DNA of 64,000 nucleotides from JADGRF01 sp035274465. Its GTDB lineage: Bacteria > Myxococcota_A > Polyangia > Polyangiales > JAFGIB01. The stretch is from contig DATEOF010000190.1 in NCBI GenBank assembly GCA_035274465.1, positions 124,001-188,000 of the forward strand, read 5' to 3'. The notes under the pieces are model-generated. The model was not told the DNA's origin, ran no database searches, and worked only from the letters and a program-made list of their open reading frames with translations. Both the position numbers and the translations under genes were made by a program. Below are positions 8,262-16,510 of the stretch, in pieces (the first letter of the stretch is position 1; every line of letters begins with the position of its first letter).

Positions 8262-9092
8262 GTGAAACCGTCCGAGCGCGAGCCTGTAACGGAGCTGTGC
8301 GCTGCACACCCTGAAGTGAAGGCAGTTGCGGTCTGCGGCCGCTGCGGAGACTATCACTGCGCGGATTGCAACAAAGACGTGGGAGGCCGACCGCTGTGTG
8401 CACGCTGTCGCAGCCTACCGGGCGTTGACTACCTCGAGGACACGCGGCGGCGCTTCTGGGGCAAGCGCGACGCTCTCACGTGGTGCATCGGAGTGCTCAT
8501 ACCGCTCTCCGCACTGACCACGACGCCAGCGCTCGTAAGCGTGGGAGACTGGCTGCACGTCGCGAGCAACGCCGTATGGTTTGCATTCGCGATCTCCTAC
8601 CTCGCACTCAAGCGCATCGCTCGGGACGCGCTGCTCGGGCTCACGGCAGCGAACCTGGGGTTCGAGTTGGTCTTGGCCGTACTTGGTTGGCAAGTCGTCG
8701 TAGCAGCCAGACATCAGAAAACGATACCGAGCATCATCTTCGGCGGACTGATCAGCTTGGTGATCGCGAAGTGGCTCTACCACAACCCGCGCAACAAGCT
8801 CGCGTTCAGGATCCCCGTCGACGACTACGAGCTGCTGGAAGTCTACGATCGATACCGCAGCAACCCCTTCGCGTTACGCGCCGCGGTATACGGTGTGGTC
8901 GCGCTCTGCGTGCCATTCGCAAGCGCGATCACCTTGTTCATGGGTGTGCGCGGCCTGCTTCGCGCGGACTTGAACGCGTGGCCACCACGTGGTGGTCGGT
9001 TGCCTGCTCAAATCGGCATCGCGGTTTCGGTCCTCGGTTTGGTGATCTGGGGATTCGTGCTTGCGAGGAACGCGCCGTACTTTCTTCACTGA
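8262..9092 (+). CDS. Membrane protein with N-terminal B-box-like zinc-binding domain
   Basis: 276 residues. Residues 13-49 carry a Cys/His array (C-x2-H, AVCGRCGDYHCADC, PLCARC) resembling B-box-type zinc ribbons found on bacterial membrane proteins. Hydrophobic segments follow near residues 75-95, 98-115, 125-145, 155-170, 208-230 and 250-270. The GTG at 8262 is the first start before the Cys array. A cytosolic metal-binding domain tethered to a multi-pass membrane part is the likely architecture. The role is unknown and there is no operon partner. Confidence 0.75.
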   Translation: MKPSEREPVTELCAAHPEVKAVAVCGRCGDYHCADCNKDVGGRPLCARCRSLPGVDYLEDTRRRFWGKRDALTWCIGVLIPLSALTTTPALVSVGDWLHVASNAVWFAFAISYLALKRIARDALLGLTAANLGFELVLAVLGWQVVVAARHQKTIPSIIFGGLISLVIAKWLYHNPRNKLAFRIPVDDYELLEVYDRYRSNPFALRAAVYGVVALCVPFASAITLFMGVRGLLRADLNAWPPRGGRLPAQIGIAVSVLGLVIWGFVLARNAPYFLH

Positions 9093-9117
9093 GGCCCTGC
9101 GCGGTCGCGGCGGCACG

Positions 9118-9194
9118 CGTTTCCGAGCAGTCTGACCGAGCTTCAGCTTCTTGAGGACCGTCTTGAGTTCGGTGTAAAGGGTCGGCGTCTTCAT
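9118..9194 (-). pseudogene. istB 5' remnant (IS21-family transposition ATPase)
   Basis: On the minus strand the start ATGAAGACGCCGACC encodes MKTPTLYTELKTVLKKLKLGQ, the typical opening of IstB-type ATP-binding proteins of IS21 elements. After about 21 residues the similarity stops and the frame turns into low-complexity Arg/Pro. It has a ribosome-binding site (AGGACGGTGAGCC upstream) and follows the istA-like remnant in the order normal for IS21. Confidence 0.55.
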
Positions 9195-9256
9195 GGCTCA
9201 CCGTCCTTTCGCGTCGTGAAGCGGTCGCTCGACCTCGCGAAGCGTCTCCGTGCCGG

Positions 9257-9490
9257 TCACACGGTCGCACCAGCTCGTAGCCTGGTCGCATCGTCGTCCA
9301 CGGCAACTGACCTCCGAGCAGTCTCGTGCACGAGACCATCTTCCAGTGCGACGTCAGGTGCGACGCCAAGCCCGCGCAGCACCTCGATGTATCGGCGCAC
9401 CGTTTTGCGATCAAGGTCGGTCTCACGCGCCATTTCGCGCAGACTCTGGTTTGCGCGCCAGCGACGGATCACTTCTCGAACTTCGTTCAT
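9257..9490 (-). pseudogene. istA 5' remnant (IS21-family transposase HTH)
   Basis: Begins MNEVREVIRRWRANQSLREM and continues to DLDRKTVRRYIEVLRGLG, the N-terminal helix-turn-helix of IstA-like IS21 transposases. After ~50 residues it loses similarity and ends at a stop, whereas IstA is normally ~400-500 residues with an integrase core; no DDE region is present. With the istB start just downstream, an internal deletion removed most of the element. A 14-bp-armed palindrome sits 15 nt upstream of the start. Confidence 0.65.
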
Positions 9491-9505
9491 CGTCAGCTCC
9501 CTCCC

Positions 9506-9534
9506 GGCGGGCACGTGCCGGGCACGTGCCCGCC
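9506..9534. repeat. Long palindrome GGCGGGCACGTGCC with 1-nt loop
   Basis: Two perfect 14-nt arms are separated by a single G. The inner 16 bp, GTGCCGGGCACGTGCC, recur in inverse orientation at 15561-15576. It lies just upstream of the istA remnant, so it may be an insertion target, an element end or an unrelated dispersed palindrome. Confidence 0.6.
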
Positions 9535-9648
9535 GCCATCAGCTTCAAGATTCGACGCTGACGTGAGGGCCTTCACTTCCGCGGCGGCGTTTTGATGCCA
9601 GATCGCAAGTTCCCGCCGCCGTGAGCGGCAACAACCTCGAGGTGACCA

Positions 9649-10035
9649 ATGAAGAAACTTTTCTGTCTCGCTGTACTGCTCGGCGCCTGTTCCGCGCAGA
9701 CGATCCCGGAAGCCGCCGGTAACGAGAGTGCGCTCGTCGCTCCGCAGCCGATCGGCGGGTGCTCGGTGGTTCGTTGCCCCAAGGGCACCGTGTGTGAAGA
9801 GAGTTGTGGGCAGGCGCGCTGCGTGCCGATCGAACCCAAGCCGGAGTGCGTGGAGGACTCGGACTGCCGGCTGTTCTCCGACTACTGTGAAGGCTGCAAC
9901 TGCGTCGCGCTGGGGGGTGGGGAGCCCGACCCGAAGTGCAGCGGTACCATCGTGCAGTGCCTTGTCGATCCGTGTCGCAATCTGCAGGCACGCTGCGAGC
10001 ATGGCAGCTGCGTCGCCGGCGACGCCGTGCTGTAG
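9649..10035 (+). CDS. Small Cys-rich lipoprotein
   Basis: 128 residues with a lipoprotein signal peptide (LAVLLGAC, Cys14), preceded by a GAGGTG ribosome-binding site. The mature part has about sixteen Cys in short spacings (CSVVRCPKGTVCEESCGQARC, then CEGCNC), with an internal half-repeat pattern suggesting two disulphide-stapled modules. Such knots are common on myxobacterial exported proteins of unknown function. It is isolated from other genes. Confidence 0.75.
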   Translation: MKKLFCLAVLLGACSAQTIPEAAGNESALVAPQPIGGCSVVRCPKGTVCEESCGQARCVPIEPKPECVEDSDCRLFSDYCEGCNCVALGGGEPDPKCSGTIVQCLVDPCRNLQARCEHGSCVAGDAVL

Positions 10036-10428
10036 ATTGCGAACCGCTGCGAACCGGCGGTCCATTGCTTGCCCACCTATCACAACACGCAAAAACGTGG
10101 CTCCCCGAAGATCTCCCCCCGCGTTCGAGCCATGGGTGCGCCGGTCGGCACGTTCCAGCCGTGGAGCTCCGACCGTCGCGCCGCACTTCAACGTGTCGAC
10201 GTGAAGTGGTCCCGCAACTCGCCTTTGACGACTGAGCGCGCTGAAACCTCGCGATGTTGTCGGCGGTGGAGCTGGGGGTATTTCCTGCGTTGAGCGACGG
10301 ACCCGTGACCTTCCTGGGCTACGCGATCTTCGGCCATAGCGCCAATCTCCGAGCGTCACGTCGGATGGCAAGAGCGCAGTCTCCTCGAGATCGGACACTG
10401 GCCAGCTGTGCTTCGGTGCTCGACGCGT
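10036..10428. other. Gene-free stretch
   Basis: About 390 bp between the Cys-rich lipoprotein and the isochorismatase-fold gene. Open frames here are Arg-rich shadows with no recognisable motif. No hairpin array, RNA or relic was recognised. Confidence 0.4.
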
Positions 10429-11070
10429 CTACGCGCGAAGCATCGCGTCCCTGAACGTTGCGATGTCCGTGAGGATCGTGTCGCCTGAAAACTCGAGCGC
10501 CTCCAGTGAGCGCTGGACCGCATCTTCGTGGCCGCCTCCACACGCATCTTTCAGCAGGATCGGAATGAAGCCGAGATCTGCGGCGTGGCGGCATGTCGGC
10601 TCGATGCCGACTTCGATAGCGAGACCGATGATCGCCACCGCGCGAATGCCGCAGTCGCGGAGCGTGATCGTGAGAGGTGTGCCTTCGAACGCGGACATGG
10701 TGATCTTGTCGAAGATCGCCTCGCTCTCGAGAGGTGCTAGCTCTGGGACGATCGCGAAAGCTGGCGCACCGCGCAGAAACCAGGGTTTGATCTTGTCGGG
10801 TTTATCGACTCGCTGCCAGGCCATGGCCGTGCGGAACTGCATTGCCCCCATGAGCTCGCGTGGCAGCGACAAATGACGCGAGAAGATGACTCGCATGCCG
10901 CACTCGCGGGCCAGTGCCAAGACTTCGCGGCAATTCTCGACGATCTGTGACCCGGCCTTCACTTGACCGACGATACCGACTTGCATGTCGTAGACCAGCA
11001 AAGCCACGTCGTCTCGAGGATCGAGCTCTTCGAGCGTTCGCGGGATCTTTAAACCGTGTGCCGTTTCCAT
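10429..11070 (-). CDS. Isochorismatase-fold protein lacking the catalytic Cys
   Basis: A 213-residue alpha/beta protein of the isochorismatase-like superfamily. The catalytic Asp is present (D28 in LLVYDMQ) and so is the Lys (K122 in FDKITMSAFEGTP). The position normally held by the nucleophilic Cys is Gly (G155 in GLAIEVGIEPT). True isochorismatases also have Gly there, whereas nicotinamidases and N-carbamoyl hydrolases need Cys. The ATG at 11070 is preferred over upstream starts because a GAAGAG-type site precedes it. No siderophore or phenazine genes are adjacent, so the substrate is open. Confidence 0.8.
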   Translation of the reverse strand: METAHGLKIPRTLEELDPRDDVALLVYDMQVGIVGQVKAGSQIVENCREVLALARECGMRVIFSRHLSLPRELMGAMQFRTAMAWQRVDKPDKIKPWFLRGAPAFAIVPELAPLESEAIFDKITMSAFEGTPLTITLRDCGIRAVAIIGLAIEVGIEPTCRHAADLGFIPILLKDACGGGHEDAVQRSLEALEFSGDTILTDIATFRDAMLRA

Positions 11071-11207
11071 GCTCTCTTCGCTAGCGCAAAGCGCGCGCGT
11101 CGTCGAGCGAAACGAGGCATCGATCTCGGCCATTGGTTGCATGACGACAGCCACAGCTGCCCGACACCGGCACTCCCTGCTGGGGTCGCGGCAATCACGC
11201 GCTGCGG

Positions 11208-11864
11208 CTACAGATGGCCGCGCAACATCACCCCGCCGCGGCTGGCTGCGGCGTCGTACCAGGGCACGATGACCGCGTGCTCCTCACGGGCATCCGGTAC
11301 CGGCTCGTAGGCGAACACGGCCGCGTCCAGTGTGATTGAGCCGACGAGACCGACGAAGAACAAGCCTGGAAGCACCGCGTCGCAGATCGGATCGCTGGAG
11401 CTCGAACTCGAGGCCTGAGAGCTGGAACGGGTGCTGCCATCTCCCAGCAGAGAGGTTCCGCTCAGATCGAGTTCGAAGCAATTGCTCAACCAAAGTCCGG
11501 CCGGCAGGACGGTTCCCACCACGCGCATGCCGACGCTGACGGCGCTAGCCGAGGCTTGCCCATGAGCGATGTGAATGATCGGCGTCGCTATCAGAAATGA
11601 AAAGACGCCCGCCCCAGCAACCGGCACTGCGAGTAGCGACAAGCCGTCTGCGGTCAGTGTCTGCCAACCGTACCAAAGTGTCCCGTGCTCGGCGTGCGGG
11701 AGCGGTTCGTGCTCTGGCGTTCGAACACCAGCCACAGCTGCGCGCTGACGCGCCGCCTCGATGTCCGAGCATTCCTGTTCTTCTTTCGTCTGTGCGTTGG
11801 CGCGAGCCGACACACAGGTGAACACGACACACGCAGACAACACGACCGAGCGGCTCGAACGCAT
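11208..11864 (-). CDS. Exported membrane-associated protein, unknown function
   Basis: 218 residues from the ATG at 11864, which has a clear GGAGG seven bases upstream. A signal peptide (MRSSRSVVLSACVVFTCVSARANAQ) is followed by a Glu-rich stretch, hydrophobic segments around residues 70-100 and 160-180, and a Ser-rich patch (RSSSQASSSSSSDP). NCFELDLSGTSLLG and VLPGLFFVGLVGSITLDAAVFA are its clearest blocks. No family was recognised. It may be an envelope protein; neighbouring DNA is full of relics. Confidence 0.65.
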   Translation of the reverse strand: MRSSRSVVLSACVVFTCVSARANAQTKEEQECSDIEAARQRAAVAGVRTPEHEPLPHAEHGTLWYGWQTLTADGLSLLAVPVAGAGVFSFLIATPIIHIAHGQASASAVSVGMRVVGTVLPAGLWLSNCFELDLSGTSLLGDGSTRSSSQASSSSSSDPICDAVLPGLFFVGLVGSITLDAAVFAYEPVPDAREEHAVIVPWYDAAASRGGVMLRGHL

Positions 11865-11983
11865 GCACGACCTCCGTTGGCACTGCCTTAACTTGGTCGG
11901 CACGCGGCACAACGCAATTGAACAGTTTTGCGCTGATCATGAAGCTGCACTTCATGATGCCCCCGGTTTTTTTCCGGCGTGGT

Positions 11984-12227
11984 TCACCGCGTGCGGCGCG
12001 TCGGAGCCTCGCTGCAGAGCACGCGCTCGTCGCAGGCGAGCCCGAGCTTTCCGCAATCGATGCGAGCGTGTGCGCCATTGATGCAGCGCTCGGCTACCGA
12101 GCCGCTGCAGCGTGTGCACTCGCGCTGGCTGGTGCGCTCGTAAGACCAGCCCAGGCACGTCTCGAGCGCTCGACAGCCGAGCCCTGCCGTGGCGATACAT
12201 TCGGCCGCAACCGTGTTCAGCCGCTTC
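11984..12227 (-). pseudogene. C-terminal relic of a Cys-rich exported protein
   Basis: A minus-strand frame reads AAECIATAGLGCRALETC, then ECTRCSGSVAERC and DCGKLGLACDERVLC before a stop at 11984. The regular CxxG...C spacing and good codon use mark it as real coding sequence of the Cys-rich exported type, but no start exists. At its upstream end it abuts the methyltransferase relic, so it is 5'-truncated at a recombination junction. Confidence 0.45.
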
Positions 12228-12477
12228 CGAGCACGCGCCCCGCCCCGGCTTCACGAGTCTTCTGCCACATCAGTAGCTGTTCGACGAACCGTTCGGCTTC
12301 CGCAATATCGCGCTTGTAACGATCGATCCCGAGCTCGACTTGATGGTCCAACTGAAACTCGTAGCTGCACAGGTTTTCGCCGAATGGGTTAAGCTGCGCC
12401 AATCGATGCTCCGAGGGGACGCCGAACCAGCGCTGCATCGGCTTGAACAGCGCCACGCGTGGATCTGCTGCGCCCAT
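12217..12477 (-). pseudogene. Relic of the class I methyltransferase gene (C-terminal part)
   Basis: The 86-codon frame includes LNPFGENLCSYEFQLD, GIDRYKRDIAEAERFVEQ and a terminal GRVLGSG. These match YNPFGENLYRFEDQLD, GLDRYKREIAHAERFIDQ and GRVWRSG of the methyltransferase at 4.43-5.17 kb. About 35 residues (the RGTLFVTYNGFGG region) are deleted between the two blocks, and the SAM-binding half is absent. Confidence 0.8.
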
Positions 12478-12482
12478 GCCGA

Positions 12483-13199
12483 TCAGCGGCTCGCCAGCAA
12501 GTACCCGCGCGTCTTACCGGAGTCGGGGTCGACGCCCTGCATCGCGCGCCACAGTTTGGGCAGCGGGACCCAAGTGGACGGATACTTGTAAGCGGCCACG
12601 TCCATCACGAGCACGGCGTCTTTGTCCACGCTGTACGCGGCGACGGGCGAGATGTGTCCTACCCCCTCTTGCGCAAGCATTTTGCGATCGTAGTTCACGA
12701 CGACAAACACGCGCGGCTCCGCGAGCGCGGAGCGTAAGGTGTCTCGGAAGTTCGACTCACTCGAGTCTGCTGCGTGTACTGCCCGCGCATGGACGTCGTG
12801 GCTCTCGATGATTCGTGCCAGCAGGTCGAGCGTCAGGCCGCCGAACGACACCTGAAGCGGTCCACGCACGGCACGCGTTTGGGGCGTGAACAGCGTCTCC
12901 TGCGTCACTCGTGGCTGAGGTCGCAGCGCCGCATTGATCACCATCACACTGCTCGCGACCCCACAGAACGCGCGTCGACTCTGCGTTTCGAACTCGGGCA
13001 TGAGCTGTGCGAAATCCACCCGGGCGGCAGCGCTGCCCAGCATCTGTTGCCCAGTCGAAGAGTTGACATCGATCAGATCCGAAGCTAGCGCGAGCCGTTG
13101 AGATCCCGGCGTACTGAGCATGAGCCACGCGAACGCTGATAGACCCACGATGAGAATGAGCGCGAACACGAGGCTGCCGAGCTTGAGTACGCGATGCAT
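12483..13199 (-). CDS. Phytochelatin-synthase-like Cys protease, membrane-anchored
   Basis: 238 residues with an N-terminal transmembrane segment or uncleaved signal (residues 5-28, LGSLVFALILIVGLSAFAW). The papain-like phytochelatin synthase core has its catalytic triad in the expected blocks: C79 in RRAFCGVASSVMVINA, H182 in GVGHISPVAAY and D200 in VLVMDVAAYKYP. Plant enzymes join glutathione units into metal-binding phytochelatin; bacterial short forms mostly hydrolyse glutathione to gamma-Glu-Cys. The length fits the short bacterial type. The 85 codons upstream of the ATG are non-coding in style and overlap the divergent acetyltransferase. Confidence 0.85.
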   Translation of the reverse strand: MHRVLKLGSLVFALILIVGLSAFAWLMLSTPGSQRLALASDLIDVNSSTGQQMLGSAAARVDFAQLMPEFETQSRRAFCGVASSVMVINAALRPQPRVTQETLFTPQTRAVRGPLQVSFGGLTLDLLARIIESHDVHARAVHAADSSESNFRDTLRSALAEPRVFVVVNYDRKMLAQEGVGHISPVAAYSVDKDAVLVMDVAAYKYPSTWVPLPKLWRAMQGVDPDSGKTRGYLLASR

Positions 13200-13361
13200 C
13201 CAGCGAGTGTCATCGCCGCCGGAGCTCAGGCAATACGAAAGCGCATGCAGTGTGACGCATCTCGCTCCGTTCCGAGGCTGGCCATCGAGCACAGGGCAAA
13301 ATTGGCCGGATTGAGCCCGGCCAGGATTGACGACCGCGCTGAGCGGCTCTATCGAGCGTAC

Positions 13362-13841
13362 GTGACCACGACGACGAGTGTGCGCCGCGCCCGAACCAGC
13401 GATCACGCGCGGATGCTCGACCTGTGGGAACGCTCCGCTCGCGCAACACATCATTTCCTGACCGAGCCGGACATCGTCGGCCTACGTCCACACGTCGCGG
13501 CCGAGTTTGCGAGCGATGCCATCGGCTGGTGGGTGCTGGTGAACGAAGCCGACCTCGCGATCGGCTTCCTCGGTTTTGCGAACGACGCGATCGAAGGCCT
13601 GTTCATCGACCCGGACCACATCGGGTTAGGCGCAGGCAAACACTTGGTCGAGTACGCGCAGCACCTGAGCACGGGCGGGTTGAAGGTAGACGTCAACGAA
13701 CAAAACACGGCCGCGGTGGGCTTCTACCTCGGCCTAGGTTTCCGCGTCGTCGAACGCTCGGCGACTGATGGGGCCGGCCGCCCTTTCCCGCTATTGCACC
13801 TGCAACGCCCTCGGTCGCAGCTCGCGGGGGACACGAGGTAG
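13362..13841 (+). CDS. GNAT-family N-acetyltransferase
   Basis: 159 residues from GTG 13362. Opens SVRRARTSDHARMLDLWERS and continues ATHHFL, as in YjaB-like acetyltransferases, with the acetyl-CoA loop IDPDHIGLGAGKHLVE and a C-terminal NTAAVGFYLGLGFRVVERS. The substrate is unknown. The open frame continues 56 codons upstream without family similarity, so the later start is used. It is divergent from the phytochelatin-synthase-like gene with ~160 bp between starts. Confidence 0.85.
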   Translation: MTTTTSVRRARTSDHARMLDLWERSARATHHFLTEPDIVGLRPHVAAEFASDAIGWWVLVNEADLAIGFLGFANDAIEGLFIDPDHIGLGAGKHLVEYAQHLSTGGLKVDVNEQNTAAVGFYLGLGFRVVERSATDGAGRPFPLLHLQRPRSQLAGDTR

Positions 13842-13980
13842 ACAGCACCGCGCAAGGAAACGTGCAACCCGCACTCTAGCTCGGCCTTCCAAGGCGGTAC
13901 GCGACGCACGAGAGGTTCTGGGCGAACCGGCAATCTTCGAAAGGCGCGGAACGGACTCGTGTCGTGAGCGTGCTGGCTGA

Positions 13981-14661
13981 TCACGAGCCTCGTGGTGCAT
14001 GAGTGATCTCGTCGTAGCTCCCGCAGCGCACCTCGACAGCATCGCCATCCGCGGCACCGGCCGGTCGCTTGCCTCTGGGTAGGCACGCACAGAACTTCAG
14101 CGACTGCTGGCAGTTCAGGCACTGACGCGGCCCGCCGTCGCACGCCGCTTGGATTTCGAGCGTGCAGCGCGACCATGCAGCCGTCGATCCCTGGATGTCG
14201 AACCCGTGCTGACTCGAGTCGAAGCCGATCTTGAACACCTCCAGCCTCCCGCCGTCGCCTGCTCGCCCCACGATGCCCTCGAGGAAGTGGCCGTGCTCTC
14301 CGGGGGCCCGCCAGAACAACGAGAATGGCTGCGACTCGCGAGTGGCGCGGGCGGCGCAGCGCAGCGCGTTGTCTACATCCTCAGGGCTGGCGTCGACCGC
14401 CAGCTCGCCACAGTCAGTCGCGTGCGCGCTCGTCTGCATGCGCGTGACCAGGTCGACCTTGCTGCAGCTGGTCGGCACACCATCGAACGCCGTGGCGGGC
14501 GCAGTGTCCGCGCGCGCCGGTGAGGTCCGAGCCACGCTTTTCTCGCCACGCAGCTCGATCGCTGCGGCGGGCCGGGCGTCGGGCGACCGTGAGTTCGCGC
14601 AGCCAAGCATGGCGACGGCCACGACGCAGCACCGCGCGTGCGAGATCAGGCGTAAAGGCAT
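13981..14661 (-). CDS. Lipoprotein of unknown function with C-terminal Cys cluster
   Basis: 226 residues from ATG 14661. The N-terminus is a lipoprotein signal (VVAVAMLGCANS). A middle region with SPEDVDNALRCAARAT and GHFLEGIVGRAG follows, then a C-terminal Cys-rich patch (CDGGPRQCLNCQQSLKFCACL). No family was recognised. A start 27 codons further upstream would put non-signal sequence before the lipobox. Confidence 0.7.
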   Translation of the reverse strand: MPLRLISHARCCVVAVAMLGCANSRSPDARPAAAIELRGEKSVARTSPARADTAPATAFDGVPTSCSKVDLVTRMQTSAHATDCGELAVDASPEDVDNALRCAARATRESQPFSLFWRAPGEHGHFLEGIVGRAGDGGRLEVFKIGFDSSQHGFDIQGSTAAWSRCTLEIQAACDGGPRQCLNCQQSLKFCACLPRGKRPAGAADGDAVEVRCGSYDEITHAPRGS

Positions 14662-14809
14662 GACGTTCCCCGAATATAGCTCACGCGCCGCCCATGGCTC
14701 GAGCGTAGTGTCGTGCGGCTCCTCCGGCACGCGTGCTCGCAATGATCGAGCGCACGAATGTCGCGCGCACCGTTTGCGGCGGAGCTGTTATGCTGAGCTG
14801 CAGCGCTCG

Positions 14810-15451
14810 ATGCCCAATCGCCAAGTCACACCGAGACTCCACGATATCGCCGCGCGCACGCTCGCTCACTACGAACACAACGCCGACGCCTTTTGGAACG
14901 GCACGCGCGATCACGACGTCAGCCAGAACCATGCTGCGTTGCTCGATGCGCTCGGTGGCCGCCCCGGGCTGCGCATCCTCGACTTCGGTTGTGGGCCAGG
15001 CCGCGACTTGGCGGCCTTCCGCGCGATGGGCCATCTGCCAGTCGGGCTCGACGGCTGCGTCGCATTCGTGCAGCGCGCACGGGCGCAGACCGGCTGTGAG
15101 GTGATCCACCAGGACTTCTTCGAGCTCGCGCTCGGTGAGCGACAGTTCGACGGTGTGTTCGCCAACGCGTCGCTCTTTCATGTCGCGCGCGAGCTGCTGC
15201 CGGCGGTGCTCGCCGAGCTCGCTCGTGTGCTCGTGCCAGGCGGCGTGCTGTTCTGCTCCAACCCGCGCGCCTTTCACGGCTACCAGGAGGGCTGGAACTC
15301 CGAGCGCTACGGTTGTTACTTCACGATCGAGGGCTGGACCGAGCAGATCGCTGGCGCGGGCTTGGTGTTGGAGCGCCAGTACCTGCGACCCACGGGCATG
15401 CCGCCGGGTCGGCAGCCGTGGATCGCAATGGTGTGGCGCAAGCCAGCTTGA
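14810..15451 (+). CDS. Class I SAM-dependent methyltransferase
   Basis: 213 residues from ATG 14810. The SAM-binding motif ILDFGCGPGRDLAAF, the acidic PVGLDGCVAFVQ, FDGVFANASLFH and the post-III motif LVPGGVLFCSNPR are all in order. The C-terminus (PGRQPWIAMVWRK) suits a small-molecule methyltransferase of the UbiE/Tehb-like type. The frame is open far upstream, but that part is the antisense of the neighbouring lipoprotein. No partner gene indicates the substrate. Confidence 0.85.
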   Translation: MPNRQVTPRLHDIAARTLAHYEHNADAFWNGTRDHDVSQNHAALLDALGGRPGLRILDFGCGPGRDLAAFRAMGHLPVGLDGCVAFVQRARAQTGCEVIHQDFFELALGERQFDGVFANASLFHVARELLPAVLAELARVLVPGGVLFCSNPRAFHGYQEGWNSERYGCYFTIEGWTEQIAGAGLVLERQYLRPTGMPPGRQPWIAMVWRKPA

Positions 15452-15560
15452 CCTTCGTCTCAGCGGGCATGTCGTGGACCATTGCGGCGCTGGCCCGAGA
15501 TTTCGCAAGCTGGGGTGGTTCGACCTGCACTTCCAGGGACCACTGGATGCCGTCGCAAGT

Positions 15561-15576
15561 GGCACGTGCCCGGCAC
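15561..15576 (-). repeat. Second copy of the GTGCCGGGCACGTGCC repeat
   Basis: Reads GGCACGTGCCCGGCAC on the plus strand, the exact complement of 9515-9530. It lies in the 237-bp gap between the methyltransferase and the CmcJ-like gene. The full 29-bp palindrome is not preserved here. Confidence 0.5.
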
Positions 15577-15688
15577 CGTGTCGTGAGCTCGATCACACCA
15601 CGCCGCGCGAGCAGCTGTCTTGGGATGGTCTACGCGTCGAGTGCGCGTTCGCGAGCATGGCCCGCGTCTTGCGATGCCGGAGCTCCTC

Positions 15689-16510
15689 ATGGAAATGACG
15701 AGCTCGAATCCAAGCAAGCACATCGAAGCAACGCTGAACTATCTCAAGTACGAAGGCGCGCCTCCCGTCATCGACGGTGCGAGTGCACAAGCGGGCAAGC
15801 AACCTGCGATTCCGATGCATCCGACCTCGGTGCTGATTCGCGACGCGCGAGCTGAACCGATCGCACCGAAGCTCGACACGGCCGGCTTCGAGCTCCTCCA
15901 ACACCGCAGTGCGCTGCTGGACTTTTCCGACGACGAACTGATTCGACAAATCTACTACCCCGAGACTCAGCAGTTGCTGATGCGCGCGACGGGCGCCTCG
16001 AAGGCCGTCATCTTCGATCATGCGAAGCGTCTCGACGCGCCTGAGGCGAGCTCTGGCTCCGTGCCTCCAGTTCGAGGCGTCCACTGCGATCAGACGTTCA
16101 ACTCTGGTCCGCGGCGCGTGCGCGATCATCTGCCGGCGGACGAGGCCGAGCTGAGGCTTCAGCGCCGCTGCGCGATCGTCAACGTCTGGCGCCCGATCGG
16201 TGGTCCGGTATTCACGGCTCCGCTCGCGTTCTGCGACGCGCGTTCGATCGCTGCAGAAGACTTGGTCCCGACGCCGTTCGTGTCTCCCGACAAAACTGGT
16301 GAGGTGTTCCTATTCAAACCGAACGAAGCGCACCGTTGGTTCTACTTTTCGCACATGCGTCCGGACGAAGCGGCATTGATCAAGATCTTCGATTCGAGGA
16401 CCGACGGAACGGCGCGGTTGTCAGCGCACACGGCATTCGATGATCCTTCGACGCCGAAGGATGCACCGCCGCGTAGAAGCATCGAGGTGCGAGCCCTCGT
16501 GTTCTGGTGA
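15689..16510 (+). CDS. CmcJ/NvfI-like (AsaB/CTB9 family) oxygenase
   Basis: 273 residues. Blocks typical of the CmcJ/AsaB family are visible: TLNYLKYEG near the N-terminus, VHCDQTF, IVNVWRPIGGPVFTAPLAFCDARS, and WFYFSHMRPDEAALIKIFDS. Members include the cephamycin P8 subunit and fungal methoxylase/desaturase-like enzymes of secondary metabolism; the fold is related to 2OG-Fe oxygenases. The ATG at 15689 has GGAG six bases upstream. There is no biosynthetic cluster around it, so its substrate is open. Confidence 0.75.
   Translation: MEMTSSNPSKHIEATLNYLKYEGAPPVIDGASAQAGKQPAIPMHPTSVLIRDARAEPIAPKLDTAGFELLQHRSALLDFSDDELIRQIYYPETQQLLMRATGASKAVIFDHAKRLDAPEASSGSVPPVRGVHCDQTFNSGPRRVRDHLPADEAELRLQRRCAIVNVWRPIGGPVFTAPLAFCDARSIAAEDLVPTPFVSPDKTGEVFLFKPNEAHRWFYFSHMRPDEAALIKIFDSRTDGTARLSAHTAFDDPSTPKDAPPRRSIEVRALVFW

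Larger units (their letters stand above)
9118..9534 (-). mobile_element. IS21-family relic
   Basis: Combines the istA-like HTH remnant, the istB-like start and the upstream palindrome. The catalytic domain of IstA and nearly all of IstB are missing, so the element cannot move by itself. Ends were not identified with confidence. Confidence 0.5.

Noticed and set aside
8874..9194. Complete 106-residue IstB-like protein
   Set aside because: Only the first ~21 residues match; the rest is Arg/Pro low complexity antisense to the B-box-like membrane gene.
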